64,000 nucleotides of DNA from Pseudomonadota bacterium (GTDB lineage: Bacteria > Pseudomonadota > Alphaproteobacteria > Acetobacterales > Acetobacteraceae): positions 62,001 to 126,000 of the forward strand of contig JAJZFB010000046.1 in NCBI GenBank assembly GCA_021805545.1. Direction: 5' to 3'. The notes below the pieces were generated by a model that saw only the letters and a list, made by a program, of their open reading frames with translations, searched no databases and was not told the DNA's origin. This document shows, in pieces, positions 8,827 to 17,568 of this stretch. The number at the start of each line of letters is the position of its first letter. Position 1 is the stretch's first letter. The position numbers and the translations under genes are program-made.

Positions 8827-10203
8827 TTAGCCCACGATGGCGGTTGTGCCACCAGCGCCAGTAACAGTGTGGATGGCGCCCATCTGCGACAGGTTCAGGC
8901 CCTTCAGGAGGATGTTGGTGCCATCGGACAGGGAAATGTCCCAGGCGCTCTGGAAGGTGTTGTAGCCCATGGAGCTGATGCTCGCATCGCTCGCACCGCC
9001 ATTGCCGTTGGTGAGCAGAATGGTCGATTTGGCATCCACGAAGTTATAGATGCTGATCTGGCCGCCACCAATCGACTCCGCGGTGTTGCCCACAACGAAG
9101 TAGTTGTTGGAGGCACTAGCCTGGTTGGAACCGTAAAGGGTTTCACCAGCAGCCAGGTTACCAAGCAGGAATTGCTGCACACCGCTGCCATCGGTGCTGA
9201 TAACACCGGTAACTTGCGGCGAGCCAAGGCCCGGATATTGCAGACCGGCACCAAACACGTTGGAACCAGTGGTGGAGGTCGCCATCAGTGTTTCGTTGCC
9301 AAGGCCCTGGGCCAAAATATTGGTGCCAACGCTGGACTGCGCTTCCAGGAAGTCGCCGGCGCCGGCGCCAACCAGGGTGACAACGCCCGAACCGCCAACC
9401 AGCGAGTTGTGGCCAGCGGCGCCGCCCACATAAAAGCCGCCACCCGCGCCACCAAAAGCGGTAACGTTAGCCTTGGAGCCATTGGCGATATGGATGGTCG
9501 CTGCGACGGAAGAATTATTGACGAAGTTAAGCGTGCCGCCCGCATTGGCGCTGGACCAGTAAAGGTTGGTCGTCGCGCTGCCCGTGGCCACCACGGAGGC
9601 ATTCACGTCGCGGTCGATGACCGTGGCATTGCCAGCCACCGTAACCACGGCAGACCCCTGGCCCGCGAGGTTGATGGTGTCCTGACCCGCCGAGTAGATG
9701 CTCTCGTTGGTGTTGCCCGTGGTGTTGTAAAGAGTGACGGAGTTGGCGCCACCCGCCAGGTACATGGTGCCGGCGGCCGCATCGGTCACGGAGTAATCGG
9801 CGCTGGTGAACGCATCGATCACAACATTCGTGGTGCTGGAATTGCCAGCAACGGTCATTTTACCCGCAGCCTGCAAGAGCAGGTCGGTAACACTGCCCTG
9901 GATGCTGAGATTGGTGTAAGTGCCCGGAACGGTTGAAGTGGAGCTGCCGGTGCTGTCGATATTGGTAATCTGCTCGACATAGCCGGGGCCAGTGCCAGGA
10001 ACCACATAGGTCTGGTTGTTTACAGCGTCGAAATTCTCGAAATTATAGGTGCCGCCATTCAGCCCCGTCGCCAGACCATTCAGATAGGTCTGGATCATGC
10101 TGTTGACCGAACCCGCCGTGCTCAGTGCCCCGAAGGTGAGCGACGAATGAATTGTAACCAACCCGGGATGGCCGGTACCAGCAATCGTTATCGTCCCGCT
10201 CAT
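8827..10203 (-). CDS. Repeat-rich, beta-structured surface or secreted protein of unknown function
   Basis: 458 residues, very rich in Gly, Ala, Ser, Thr, Asn and Val, almost free of Lys, Arg and Cys. It lacks a classical signal peptide. Short strands recur with Asn/Gly turns (GGANSVTLYNTTGNT, AGQDTINLAGQGS, GGAAGHNSLVGGSGVV, GLGNETLMATSTTGSN), resembling degenerate RTX/beta-roll or beta-helix repeats in which most calcium-binding Asp positions are gone. The C-terminal region (ISIYNFVDAKSTILL..., DGTNILLKGLNLSQ) looks like the end of RTX-type proteins, hinting at type I secretion. No ABC secretion genes are adjacent. The ATG at 10203 is preferred because AGGAG sits eight bases upstream. Monocistronic, with a large AT-rich region in front. 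Confidence 0.7.
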   Translation of the reverse strand: MSGTITIAGTGHPGLVTIHSSLTFGALSTAGSVNSMIQTYLNGLATGLNGGTYNFENFDAVNNQTYVVPGTGPGYVEQITNIDSTGSSTSTVPGTYTNLSIQGSVTDLLLQAAGKMTVAGNSSTTNVVIDAFTSADYSVTDAAAGTMYLAGGANSVTLYNTTGNTNESIYSAGQDTINLAGQGSAVVTVAGNATVIDRDVNASVVATGSATTNLYWSSANAGGTLNFVNNSSVAATIHIANGSKANVTAFGGAGGGFYVGGAAGHNSLVGGSGVVTLVGAGAGDFLEAQSSVGTNILAQGLGNETLMATSTTGSNVFGAGLQYPGLGSPQVTGVISTDGSGVQQFLLGNLAAGETLYGSNQASASNNYFVVGNTAESIGGGQISIYNFVDAKSTILLTNGNGGASDASISSMGYNTFQSAWDISLSDGTNILLKGLNLSQMGAIHTVTGAGGTTAIVG

Positions 10204-10723
10204 CGTAAGCACTCCTTTACTTTAACCACCGTTACGCCTGCGTTTACCGTTGCACCGCAATAAAATCAAGAAAAAAGAGTTTCGTAAAAATCTAAAGTTT
10301 TCCTTAGAAAACATGCCCGCATGGCAGTTATCCGATAATTAGCTTCATACAACTTTAATAATCTTATTTTTAACCGAAAACCGCACGAAAAATCTAAAAA
10401 ATATACAAAACCTCGCATTGAGTCGCGAAGACTTCACATTCAAGCTGGATTTTCCAGCCAGCTGTCCTGGGTTGCGTCCCATAACCCGCAAATTTCGCCG
10501 CCAGAGCCGGATGATTTCAGGCCGGATCACATTGTAATCCGGTCTAAAATTTGAATCCGGCTCTAAATCAATGAAATAGAGCGCAATTCAGACTTTCGAA
10601 GCGCTCGCAAAGCGAGCACATCTCAAGTCATCGCGCCCCAGGTTAAAGCCCATTCATTTCAAAAATTCCAATCAACAACGCGTGACATTGTCTGGCGGCC
10701 TGCTGGCGTCAGCGCCGCATGGC
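10204..10723. other. 520-bp gene-free region: AT-rich upstream region plus copy A of a dispersed repeat
   Basis: No convincing coding frame. Bases about 10255-10440 are markedly AT-rich against the GC-rich genome and form the upstream region of the surface-protein gene. Bases 10501-10631 hold one copy of the ~130-bp dispersed repeat described separately. The remaining stretch up to the ClC stop shows nothing recognisable. Confidence 0.7.
10501..10631 (-). repeat. Dispersed ~130-bp intergenic repeat, copy A
   Basis: Read on the minus strand, this segment (beginning ATGACTTGAGATGTGCTCGC) aligns end to end with 39512-39641 on the plus strand (beginning ATGGCTTGAGATGCGCGTGC) with few indels. It contains the hairpin GCTCTA/TAGAGC (10560-10582) around an 11-nt loop, a GCTCGC/GCGAGC hairpin near 10600-10620 and a CCGGAT/ATCCGG hairpin. 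No coding frame is shared. Confidence 0.8.
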
Positions 10724-12475
10724 TTATTCCCCCGCCATTTCACGGCGCCGCCTGTCCAATTCCTCGTTATAGCGCCGCAACGCGTATTGTTCCGTCAGCA
10801 GGCCAAGCACCTGGCGGGTTTCCGGCCCATCCAGCACGGCCAGTGCATCGGCCTGGGCCGCTTCAAATGCCGCCAGCGCTTCCTTCACGCTCTGGCCTGG
10901 CAGCAGAAACCGGTCCTGCAAATGCAAAATCGACTCGACCAGCCCATCCCCCGGCATGGCCGCCGCCTCGGCCGGGTAGGCAATTCCGGCATAGCGGCCC
11001 GCTTCGTCCGTCACCACGGCGCGCTGCGTGGCCCCCAGCGGCACATCCTGGCGGAAGGCGTCTATGCCGGCTTTGGCGCGCACCACCGCCGAAACCGGGC
11101 GCATCATCCGCCCCACCGTCAGCGCCTTCAGCCAGCCCACATCCACGGCGGAGCGAATCTGCTCGCCACGCAAATGGAACCGCCATGTGGCGAACGAATA
11201 GCCAAAAAAGCGCCGCACCGTTAGCGTGGCGGCAATCGAGGCCGCCAGCACCGCCATGGTCACGGCGAAATTCTGTGTGCTTTCCAGCGCCAGAAATGTC
11301 ATGGTCATTGGCCCGCCCACAATAGCGGCGGCCAGGCCGCTCATGCCCACCACGGCATAAAGCCCCGCGGGCATGGGGGTAATAAACGGTATAATGCCCA
11401 CCACGCCGGCAAACACCTTGCCAAACAAAGCCCCCAGAAACAGCGAGGCGAAGAATAAACCGCCGCGAAACCCGGCGCCGATGGAAAAAGCCGAGGCCAC
11501 AGCCTTGGCCAGCAATATGCCCAGCACCACAAAAAAGGGGAAAGACACATTTATATAGGCATGCAAGGCCGAATGGCCCGAGGACATGGCCTGCGGCGTA
11601 AGGCAGCCCATAAGCCCCACCACCAGCCCGCCCAGCGCCGCGCGCGCCCAAAGCGGAATTTTAGAGCGGCGGAACAAAACCTCGATGGATGTAACCCCGC
11701 GCATGATGGCAATGCCCGCCAGCCCGCAGGCCATGCCTTCGATGATAATGAGTGCGTAGGCGCTATTCGGCACGCTGGCGGGCAGGGTTACAATCAGCGG
11801 CGGCGAGGCCATGCCGGCAATTTGCACCGTAAGCGTGCCAGCCAGGGCGGCGATCACCACAAACAGCAAGGTGGCGATGGAGTACACCCCAATAATCAGC
11901 TCTATGCCATAAAACGCGCCGCAAAGCGGGGCGTTGAAGGCACCGCCAATGGCCGCCGCCGCGCCGCACCCCACCAGCACGCGCAAATCATTGCGCCGCA
12001 ACCGCAGAACCTGCCCCACGCGGGAGGCAACACCCGCGCCAAACTGGGCGTAACCCGCCTCCATGCCCACCGAGGCGCCCACCCCATTCGACCAAAGCGT
12101 CTGCACCGCCACAATAATGGAATCCTGCAGCGACATGCGGCCGCCATAAAGCGCGTTGGCCTCAATCGGGTCCACCAGATTATGCGGCCGCAGCTTGGCC
12201 AGCGCCCACATGGAAAGCCCCAGCACCAGCCCGCCCAGGCCCGGCACCAAAATGGTGCGCAGCGGCGGAAGGCTGGAGGATTCAGAAAGCCCCTGCCCCA
12301 ACGGCAGGGTAAACAAGGCCGCGTGCATCCAGCTCGTCGCGCTGTTAATGGCAACCACCCCCAACCCGCCCGCCACCCCAATCGCGGCGGCCAGCACGGC
12401 AAGCCACACCTCGTCCACCCGCACCATCGCGCGCAGCGCCTGCAAAATCATGGTGAAGGGTTTTATCTCACTCAC
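10724..12475 (-). CDS. ClC-family chloride channel/antiporter with C-terminal CBS region
   Basis: 583 residues. The first about 430 form the ClC membrane core with many helices. GVGASVGMEAGY corresponds to the gating-glutamate loop (canonical GREGP), so the Glu is retained while the flanking residues differ. CGAAAAIGGAFNAPLCGAFY and GAGFRGGLFFASLFLGALFG are the other ClC signatures. The remaining about 130 residues (VSAVVRAKAGIDAFRQDV..., VLDGPETRQVLGLLTEQYAL) look like a divergent CBS pair that could sense nucleotides. It probably moves Cl- and/or H+, possibly for acid resistance. Start codon is GTG, preceded by a GAGAG-like site. Confidence 0.88.
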   Translation of the reverse strand: MSEIKPFTMILQALRAMVRVDEVWLAVLAAAIGVAGGLGVVAINSATSWMHAALFTLPLGQGLSESSSLPPLRTILVPGLGGLVLGLSMWALAKLRPHNLVDPIEANALYGGRMSLQDSIIVAVQTLWSNGVGASVGMEAGYAQFGAGVASRVGQVLRLRRNDLRVLVGCGAAAAIGGAFNAPLCGAFYGIELIIGVYSIATLLFVVIAALAGTLTVQIAGMASPPLIVTLPASVPNSAYALIIIEGMACGLAGIAIMRGVTSIEVLFRRSKIPLWARAALGGLVVGLMGCLTPQAMSSGHSALHAYINVSFPFFVVLGILLAKAVASAFSIGAGFRGGLFFASLFLGALFGKVFAGVVGIIPFITPMPAGLYAVVGMSGLAAAIVGGPMTMTFLALESTQNFAVTMAVLAASIAATLTVRRFFGYSFATWRFHLRGEQIRSAVDVGWLKALTVGRMMRPVSAVVRAKAGIDAFRQDVPLGATQRAVVTDEAGRYAGIAYPAEAAAMPGDGLVESILHLQDRFLLPGQSVKEALAAFEAAQADALAVLDGPETRQVLGLLTEQYALRRYNEELDRRRREMAGE

Positions 12476-12518
12476 GGTCTCTCTGTTGCCATGGCCGCCC
12501 GTGCGCTAACAAGCCGCA

Positions 12519-13352
12519 ATGCCGGTATTTTCAACTACTCCGCCGCCTTTGCGCGACGTTATCAGCACTTTCAACCTGCGGGCGGATAAATCGCTCGGCC
12601 AGCATTTTCTGCTGGAGCCAGGGCTGCTGGCCCGCATCGCCGCGGCGGCGGGCGATCTTGCCGGGCTTAACGTGGTGGAAATCGGCCCCGGCCCGGGCGG
12701 GCTGACGCGCGCCTTGCTGGACGCCGGGGCGGCGCATGTCACCGCCATCGAGTTCGACCCGCGCGCCGTGGCGGCCATAACCGCGCTGGCCGGGCATACA
12801 GACAGGCTGAGCATTATCGAAGGCGATGCAATGAAGGCGGATATTCCCGCCCTGGTGCCCGCGCCACGCGCCATCGTGGCCAACCTGCCCTATAATATCG
12901 GCACGCTGCTGCTGGTGCGCTGGCTGCACCAGGCCGCCGCGTACCATTCCATGACCCTGATGTTCCAGCTAGAGGTGGCCGAGCGCATCTGCGCCGCCCC
13001 CGGCAGCAGCGCCTACGGGCGCATTTCCGTGCTCAGCCAATGGTTGTGCGAGGTATCAATGCAAATGCACATCCCCGCAGGGGCCTTCGCGCCCCCGCCA
13101 AAAGTGGACTCCGCCCTGGTAAGGCTGGTGCCGCGCGCGGCACAGCCCAGCGCGGCGGAGCTGCGGGCCATGGAACGGCTGACGGCAGCGGCCTTCGGGC
13201 AACGGCGCAAGATGCTGCGCGGCGCGCTTAAAGGGCTGGGCGGAGAAAAATTGCTGGAAACAGCGGGAATCGACCCGGCCCGCCGGGCAGAGACGCTGAG
13301 CGTGGCGGAGTTTGAGGAACTGATGCGGGCGCTGCTGGCGCGCGGGGGGTGA
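12519..13352 (+). CDS. rsmA: 16S rRNA dimethyladenosine transferase RsmA (KsgA)
   Basis: 277 residues. It dimethylates two adjacent adenines near the 3' end of 16S rRNA using SAM. KSLGQHFL at the N-terminus, the SAM-binding VVEIGPGPGG (residues 52-61) and catalytic NLPYNIGT (from Asn122) are all intact, followed by the C-terminal helical domain with FAPPPKVDSALV. It stands between the divergent ClC gene and the convergent ftsY gene and appears monocistronic. Confidence 0.96.
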   Translation: MPVFSTTPPPLRDVISTFNLRADKSLGQHFLLEPGLLARIAAAAGDLAGLNVVEIGPGPGGLTRALLDAGAAHVTAIEFDPRAVAAITALAGHTDRLSIIEGDAMKADIPALVPAPRAIVANLPYNIGTLLLVRWLHQAAAYHSMTLMFQLEVAERICAAPGSSAYGRISVLSQWLCEVSMQMHIPAGAFAPPPKVDSALVRLVPRAAQPSAAELRAMERLTAAAFGQRRKMLRGALKGLGGEKLLETAGIDPARRAETLSVAEFEELMRALLARGG

Positions 13353-13376
13353 AGCGGGCCGATACGCAGGAAACAC

Positions 13377-13413
13377 CGTCATCGCGAGCATAGCGACGCG
13401 ATGACCCATTTGG
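13377..13413 (+). repeat. REP-like palindromic element, single copy
   Basis: CGTCATCGCGAGCATAGCGA followed by CGCGATGACCC forms a palindrome and shares the phase and core GAGCATAGCG with the element at 22116. It lies between the convergent rsmA and ftsY genes, where it could act as a transcript-end stem-loop. Confidence 0.65.
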
Positions 13414-13428
13414 AACCAGCTCGGCGCC

Positions 13429-14346
13429 CTACTCCCCCACCAGCGCCCGCCCGAATTCCACGGGGTCGAATTCCTGCAAATCGTCAATCTGCTCGCCCGT
13501 GCCCACGGCATGGATGGGCAGCCCGTATTTCTCGGCCAGCGCCACCACAATGCCGCCGCGCGCCGAGCCATCCAGCTTGGTCACCATCAGCCCGGTCAAA
13601 TCGACCATCTCCTTGAAGATGCCCACCTGCGTCACCGCATTCTGCCCGGTGGTGGCGTCCAGCATCAGCAGCGTGGCGTGCGGCGCGGTGGGGTCCAGCT
13701 TGCGCAGCACGCGGATGATCTTGCGCAGCTCTTCCATCAGCGCCGTCTTGTTATGCAGGCGGCCCGCCGTGTCTATCAGCAGAACATCCGCGCCGCTTTT
13801 CTGCGCCCGGCTCAGCGCCTCATGCGCCAGCGAGGCCGGGTCGGTATTCGCCGGTGCCGTAACAACCTCCTGCCCCGAGCGCGCACCCCATACCTGCAAC
13901 TGCTCCACCGCCGCGGCGCGGAACGTATCGCCCGCCGCCAGCACGCAGGTAAACCCCGCCGCCTTGTAGCGCGCCGCCAGCTTGCCGATGGTGGTGGTTT
14001 TGCCAGCACCATTCACCCCGGTCATCAGAATCACAAACGGCTTCTTACTCCGGTCTATCTCCAAGGGCCGGGCCACGGGGGCGAGAATCTTGCCAATCTC
14101 ATCGCCCAGCGTCTCGCGCACCTCTTCCTGCGTTACTTCCTTGCCAAAACGCGTGGAGCGGAACCCTTTTATGATCCGCGCCGCCACGGCCACGCCAAGG
14201 TCCGCCGCGATGAGCTGGTCCTCCAGCTCTTCCAGCGCCTCGTCATCCAGCTTGCGCTTGGTGAAGGTGGCGGTGATGCTCCCGGTGAGCTTCGCCGCCG
14301 AGCGCGACAGGCCCGATTTCAACCGGGCGAAAAACTTGGTGACCAT
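13429..14346 (-). CDS. ftsY: Signal recognition particle receptor FtsY
   Basis: 305 residues, the short alphaproteobacterial form without a long acidic A domain. The N-domain (about 1-95) is followed by the SRP GTPase G-domain with GVNGAGKTTTIGKLA (about 110-124), DTAGRLHN and TKLDGSARGG, with a GTGEQIDDL-type C-terminal motif. It receives SRP-ribosome complexes at the inner membrane. ATG 14346 lies one base after the dapF stop, so the pair is translationally coupled. The longer upstream frame overlaps dapF and is not family sequence. Confidence 0.96.
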   Translation of the reverse strand: MVTKFFARLKSGLSRSAAKLTGSITATFTKRKLDDEALEELEDQLIAADLGVAVAARIIKGFRSTRFGKEVTQEEVRETLGDEIGKILAPVARPLEIDRSKKPFVILMTGVNGAGKTTTIGKLAARYKAAGFTCVLAAGDTFRAAAVEQLQVWGARSGQEVVTAPANTDPASLAHEALSRAQKSGADVLLIDTAGRLHNKTALMEELRKIIRVLRKLDPTAPHATLLMLDATTGQNAVTQVGIFKEMVDLTGLMVTKLDGSARGGIVVALAEKYGLPIHAVGTGEQIDDLQEFDPVEFGRALVGE

Positions 14347-14347
14347 G

Positions 14348-15169
14348 TCAGGCGAACTCCGGCAGCGCACCCGCAAAGGCGGTTTCCGCCGGGCCGCGCA
14401 TCAGCACGCGCCCATCCTCGGCCCAGGTAATCAGCAGCTCGCCGCCATCCATCTCCACAACCGCCTGGCGCCCGGTCAGCCCGCGCCGGTGCGCGTTCAC
14501 CAAAGCCGCGCAGGCGCCAGAGCCGCAGGCCAGCGTCAGCCCCGCCCCGCGCTCCCACACGCGCAACCGTATGCGGCTGGGGCTGTCGATGCGCGCGAAG
14601 CCGATATTCGCACGCTCGGGGAACAGCCGGTGCGTTTCCAGCTTCGGCCCGATCAGCTCAATCGGCAGATGCGCGAAATCCTCGACAAAGAACGTGGCAT
14701 GCGGGTTACCCATGGAGCAGGCGGCAGGGCCGGAAACCGGGCCCAGCGCCAATGGCAGATGCAACGTATCAGCGGGCTGCGCCAGCGGAATATCGCCCCA
14801 TTCCAGCGCCGGGTAGCCCATATCCACCTCCACCAGCCCCGGGCCGAGAATTTCGGCGCGCAACAGGCCAGAAATGGTGCGGATGGTCACATTGCGCGCG
14901 CCTGTTTCCTCGGCCAGCAATGCGGCCACGCAGCGCGTGGCATTGCCGCAGGCACCAGATTCCGTGCCATCCGCATTCAGGATGCGCATGAACGCATCCG
15001 CCCCTTCCTCAGCCGGCCCGATAATCACCAGCTGGTCACAGCCCACGCCGCGGCGGCGGTCGGCAATATGGCGCACGGCATCCATGCTGAGCTCAATGGG
15101 CGTGGCCCGGGCATCGAGCACCACGAAATCATTCCCGGCGCCATGCATCTTGAGAAATGGGAGAGACAT
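14348..15169 (-). CDS. dapF: Diaminopimelate epimerase
   Basis: 273 residues. It converts LL- to meso-diaminopimelate for lysine and peptidoglycan. The N-terminal [13 protein letters not shown] is diagnostic. The two catalytic cysteines are Cys74 ([10 protein letters not shown]) and Cys215 ([10 protein letters not shown]). The start at 15169 matches the family N-terminus; the frame is open far upstream but antisense to the next gene. Coupled to ftsY. The divergent SDR gene starts 76 bases away. Confidence 0.96.
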   Translation of the reverse strand: MSLPFLKMHGAGNDFVVLDARATPIELSMDAVRHIADRRRGVGCDQLVIIGPAEEGADAFMRILNADGTESGACGNATRCVAALLAEETGARNVTIRTISGLLRAEILGPGLVEVDMGYPALEWGDIPLAQPADTLHLPLALGPVSGPAACSMGNPHATFFVEDFAHLPIELIGPKLETHRLFPERANIGFARIDSPSRIRLRVWERGAGLTLACGSGACAALVNAHRRGLTGRQAVVEMDGGELLITWAEDGRVLMRGPAETAFAGALPEFA

Positions 15170-15245
15170 GCCACCCAGATAGCCCGCCGCCGCCCGCCCC
15201 GCAAACCGGTTGCCCGCAAGGCAGATCGGCGGCAGAGTACCGCGC

Positions 15246-15983
15246 ATGGAACGAGTCGCGCTTATTACGGGCGGCGGCAGCGGCATTGGCAAGGCGGCCG
15301 GGCTGAAGCTGGCGCAAGCGGGCTGGCAGGTAGTGCTGGCGGGGCGGCGGCAGAACCTGCTTGAGGAAGCGGCTTCAGCGCATGAAAACCTCACCCCCAT
15401 GGCGGCGGATGTCACGCTTGAAAACGCGGTCCAAACCCTGTTCAATGAGGTCACGCGGCGCTTCGGCAGGCTGGACCTGCTGTTCAACAATGCGGGCATA
15501 TTTACCCCGGCCACGCCTTTCGCCGGAACCACGCTGGAACGCTTCACCGCCTCTCTTAACGTAAACGTGATTGGCGCTTTTCTGTGTGCCCGTGCTGCTT
15601 TCCGCATTATGGCGGCACAAAACCCGCAAGGCGGGCGCATCATCAATAACGGCTCCATCTCGGCCCATGCGCCGCGCCCGCAAGCTATGCCCTACACCGT
15701 GGCCAAACACGCCATCACGGGCCTCACGCGCAGCATCTCCCTGGAAGGCCGCGATTGCAACATTGCCTGCGGGCAGATCGACATTGGCAATGCCGCCACG
15801 GACCTCACCGCCGGCATCGCGCGCGGCGCCATGCAGGCCAATGGCACGCTCACACCAGAGCCGGTGATGGATGTGGAGCATGCCGCATCCTCGGTATTGC
15901 ACATGGCCAGCCTGCCGCTTTCGGCCAATGTGCAGTTCATGACCATCATGGCCACCGCCATGCCGTATATAGGGCGAGGCTGA
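15246..15983 (+). CDS. Short-chain dehydrogenase/reductase
   Basis: 245 residues, classical SDR. The NAD(P)-binding [12 protein letters not shown] is at residues 7-18, NNAG follows, and the catalytic Ser ([10 protein letters not shown]) precedes YTVAKHA with the Tyr-x3-Lys pair. The oxidised or reduced substrate is unknown. Its TGA is followed immediately by the ATG of a hydroxypyruvate-isomerase-like gene, so the two likely work on the same small hydroxy/oxo-acid or sugar. The start was set at ATG 15246, where the Rossmann strand begins. Confidence 0.88.
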   Translation: MERVALITGGGSGIGKAAGLKLAQAGWQVVLAGRRQNLLEEAASAHENLTPMAADVTLENAVQTLFNEVTRRFGRLDLLFNNAGIFTPATPFAGTTLERFTASLNVNVIGAFLCARAAFRIMAAQNPQGGRIINNGSISAHAPRPQAMPYTVAKHAITGLTRSISLEGRDCNIACGQIDIGNAATDLTAGIARGAMQANGTLTPEPVMDVEHAASSVLHMASLPLSANVQFMTIMATAMPYIGRG

Positions 15984-16757
15984 ATGCATTTCGCGGCGAA
16001 TATCTCAACATTGTTCACCGCCATGCCGCCGCTGGCGCGCATCGCCGCCGCCGCCCAAGCCGGGTTCCGTGGCATCGAGATGCAATTTCCCTACGCGCAT
16101 GAACCCGCGGCACTGGCCGCCGCCGCGCACGAGGCCGGCGTGCGCTTCGCGCTCATCAATATGCCCGCGGGCGATTTCGCCAATGGCGAGCGCGGCACGG
16201 CCTGTATTCCGGGGCGGGAGCTGGAATTCCAGGCCGGCATCATGCGCGCCACCGATTACGCAATGGCCCTGGAGTGCCGGCGCATAAACTGCCTGGCGGG
16301 CAATCTGCCCGCAGGCGCCAATATAACAAGCTGCCGCGCGCTGCTGGTTAATAATCTGCGCCTCGCGGCGGACGCGCTTGCCCCGCACGGTATTACCTTA
16401 TTGCTGGAGCCACTCAACCGGGTGGAGAATCCATCCTTCATCCTCCACGGCACGGAAGATGCGCTCAGCATCATCCGCGAGGCGGACAGGCCCAACCTTG
16501 CGCTGCAACTCGACACCTACCACAGCGCGATGGCCGGCGAGGATGGCAGCGATTTGCTCGCCCGCCACGCGGGGCAAATTGGCCATATCCAAATTTCCGA
16601 CTGCCCGGGCCGTGGCGCGCCGGGCACCGGCACGCTGGATTTCGCGCGGTTTTTCGGCACGCTCCCACAACTTGGCTACCGGGGCTGGATAGGTTGCGAA
16701 TATAACGGTGCCGCGCCGGATTTTTCCTGGATGCGGCGTTACGCGCTCAGCCCGTAA
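15984..16757 (+). CDS. Hydroxypyruvate isomerase-family TIM-barrel protein
   Basis: 257 residues of the AP-endonuclease-2-like TIM-barrel superfamily. The pattern FRGIEMQFPY, LLLEPLNRVENP, LQLDTYHSAMAGED, HIQISDCPGRGAPGTGTLDF and GWIGCEYNG matches Hyi/OtnI-type isomerases, with metal-binding Glu/Asp/His/Glu positions in place. It would interconvert hydroxypyruvate and tartronate semialdehyde or a related 2-oxo sugar acid. It abuts the SDR gene (no gap), suggesting an isomerase-reductase pair as in glyoxylate metabolism, where the SDR might act as a tartronate semialdehyde reductase substitute (inference). It overlaps the convergent sulfotransferase gene by 19 bases. Confidence 0.85.
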   Translation: MHFAANISTLFTAMPPLARIAAAAQAGFRGIEMQFPYAHEPAALAAAAHEAGVRFALINMPAGDFANGERGTACIPGRELEFQAGIMRATDYAMALECRRINCLAGNLPAGANITSCRALLVNNLRLAADALAPHGITLLLEPLNRVENPSFILHGTEDALSIIREADRPNLALQLDTYHSAMAGEDGSDLLARHAGQIGHIQISDCPGRGAPGTGTLDFARFFGTLPQLGYRGWIGCEYNGAAPDFSWMRRYALSP

Positions 16758-17551
16758 CCCAGTTTGCGCATCACCTCGCCATGCGCCTCTTCTATGCGCC
16801 GCACCTGCGCCGGGGTTAAACGCGCGCGCCATTGTTCCGCCTTGCCGGTGCGGAAAAACCGGCCGCCCTGCCCTGCGGCGCGGTAGCCTTCCGCCACCTC
16901 CTGCCCGGCCAGAATATCGAACCCGGAAAACTCAATCGCGCGCTTCAACCGCACCTCATCCACCTCGCCCGTGCCAACAAACCGTATGATGCGGGCGAAG
17001 TAGCGCTCCGGCTCGGCCAGCAAATCCTCGTAGCGCACCAGCAATCTTTTGGGCGCGGCCACCCAAGAGAGCACATGCTCCGACCAGCTTGATAATAGCT
17101 CGAACACCTGTTGCGAATCCGTGCTCGCGGTGCCGGGCGTGTTCATGAAAGTGATGACGGCATCGGCGCTTTGCCCCGAATAGGCGGCGTAGGACAGGGC
17201 CACATCACGCGGGTCGCGCACAATATACACCGCCCCCGCCGTATGCGCCGGTGTGCAAAGCGGCACGCCATGCATGGCCAGATTGGCATTATGCGTTTTC
17301 ACGAACACCAGATCCGGGTGCAGGCGTGTGAGCTGCTCGTGCACCGCGGGGCGGCGCTGCTGCACCTGTTCGGTGGTCAGCCCCGCCGCATCCGGCGCAA
17401 AAAACGCCAAAGCCGGTTCGGCTACCGAAAAATCCACCAGGCTGTTGATGCTGTGCGGCGCTTTCGCACCGGTTATATAATTATGCAGGAACACCCGCAC
17501 CCAGGTATTGCCGGATTTAGGGTAAGAGGCCAGCCACACAATCTTGCCCAT
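16739..17551 (-). CDS. Sulfotransferase domain protein
   Basis: 270 residues. The PAPS 5'-phosphosulfate loop YPKSGNTW is at residues 10-17 and the 3'-phosphate motif IVRDPRDVALSY is present, with RYEDLLAEPERYF and a C-terminal RTGKAEQWR block. These mark a cytosolic-type sulfotransferase using PAPS. The acceptor is unknown; a lipid or polysaccharide is plausible given the glycosyltransferases further along. It ends 17 bases before the helicase start region, on the same strand. Confidence 0.87.
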   Translation of the reverse strand: MGKIVWLASYPKSGNTWVRVFLHNYITGAKAPHSINSLVDFSVAEPALAFFAPDAAGLTTEQVQQRRPAVHEQLTRLHPDLVFVKTHNANLAMHGVPLCTPAHTAGAVYIVRDPRDVALSYAAYSGQSADAVITFMNTPGTASTDSQQVFELLSSWSEHVLSWVAAPKRLLVRYEDLLAEPERYFARIIRFVGTGEVDEVRLKRAIEFSGFDILAGQEVAEGYRAAGQGGRFFRTGKAEQWRARLTPAQVRRIEEAHGEVMRKLGYGLSA

Positions 17552-17568
17552 GGCGGCTGGCCCCCTGT

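Noticed and set aside
10345-10530. 61-codon minus-strand frame in the AT-rich region
   Set aside because: Low-complexity Lys/Arg/Phe composition from AT-rich DNA, partly inside the dispersed repeat; no gene evidence.
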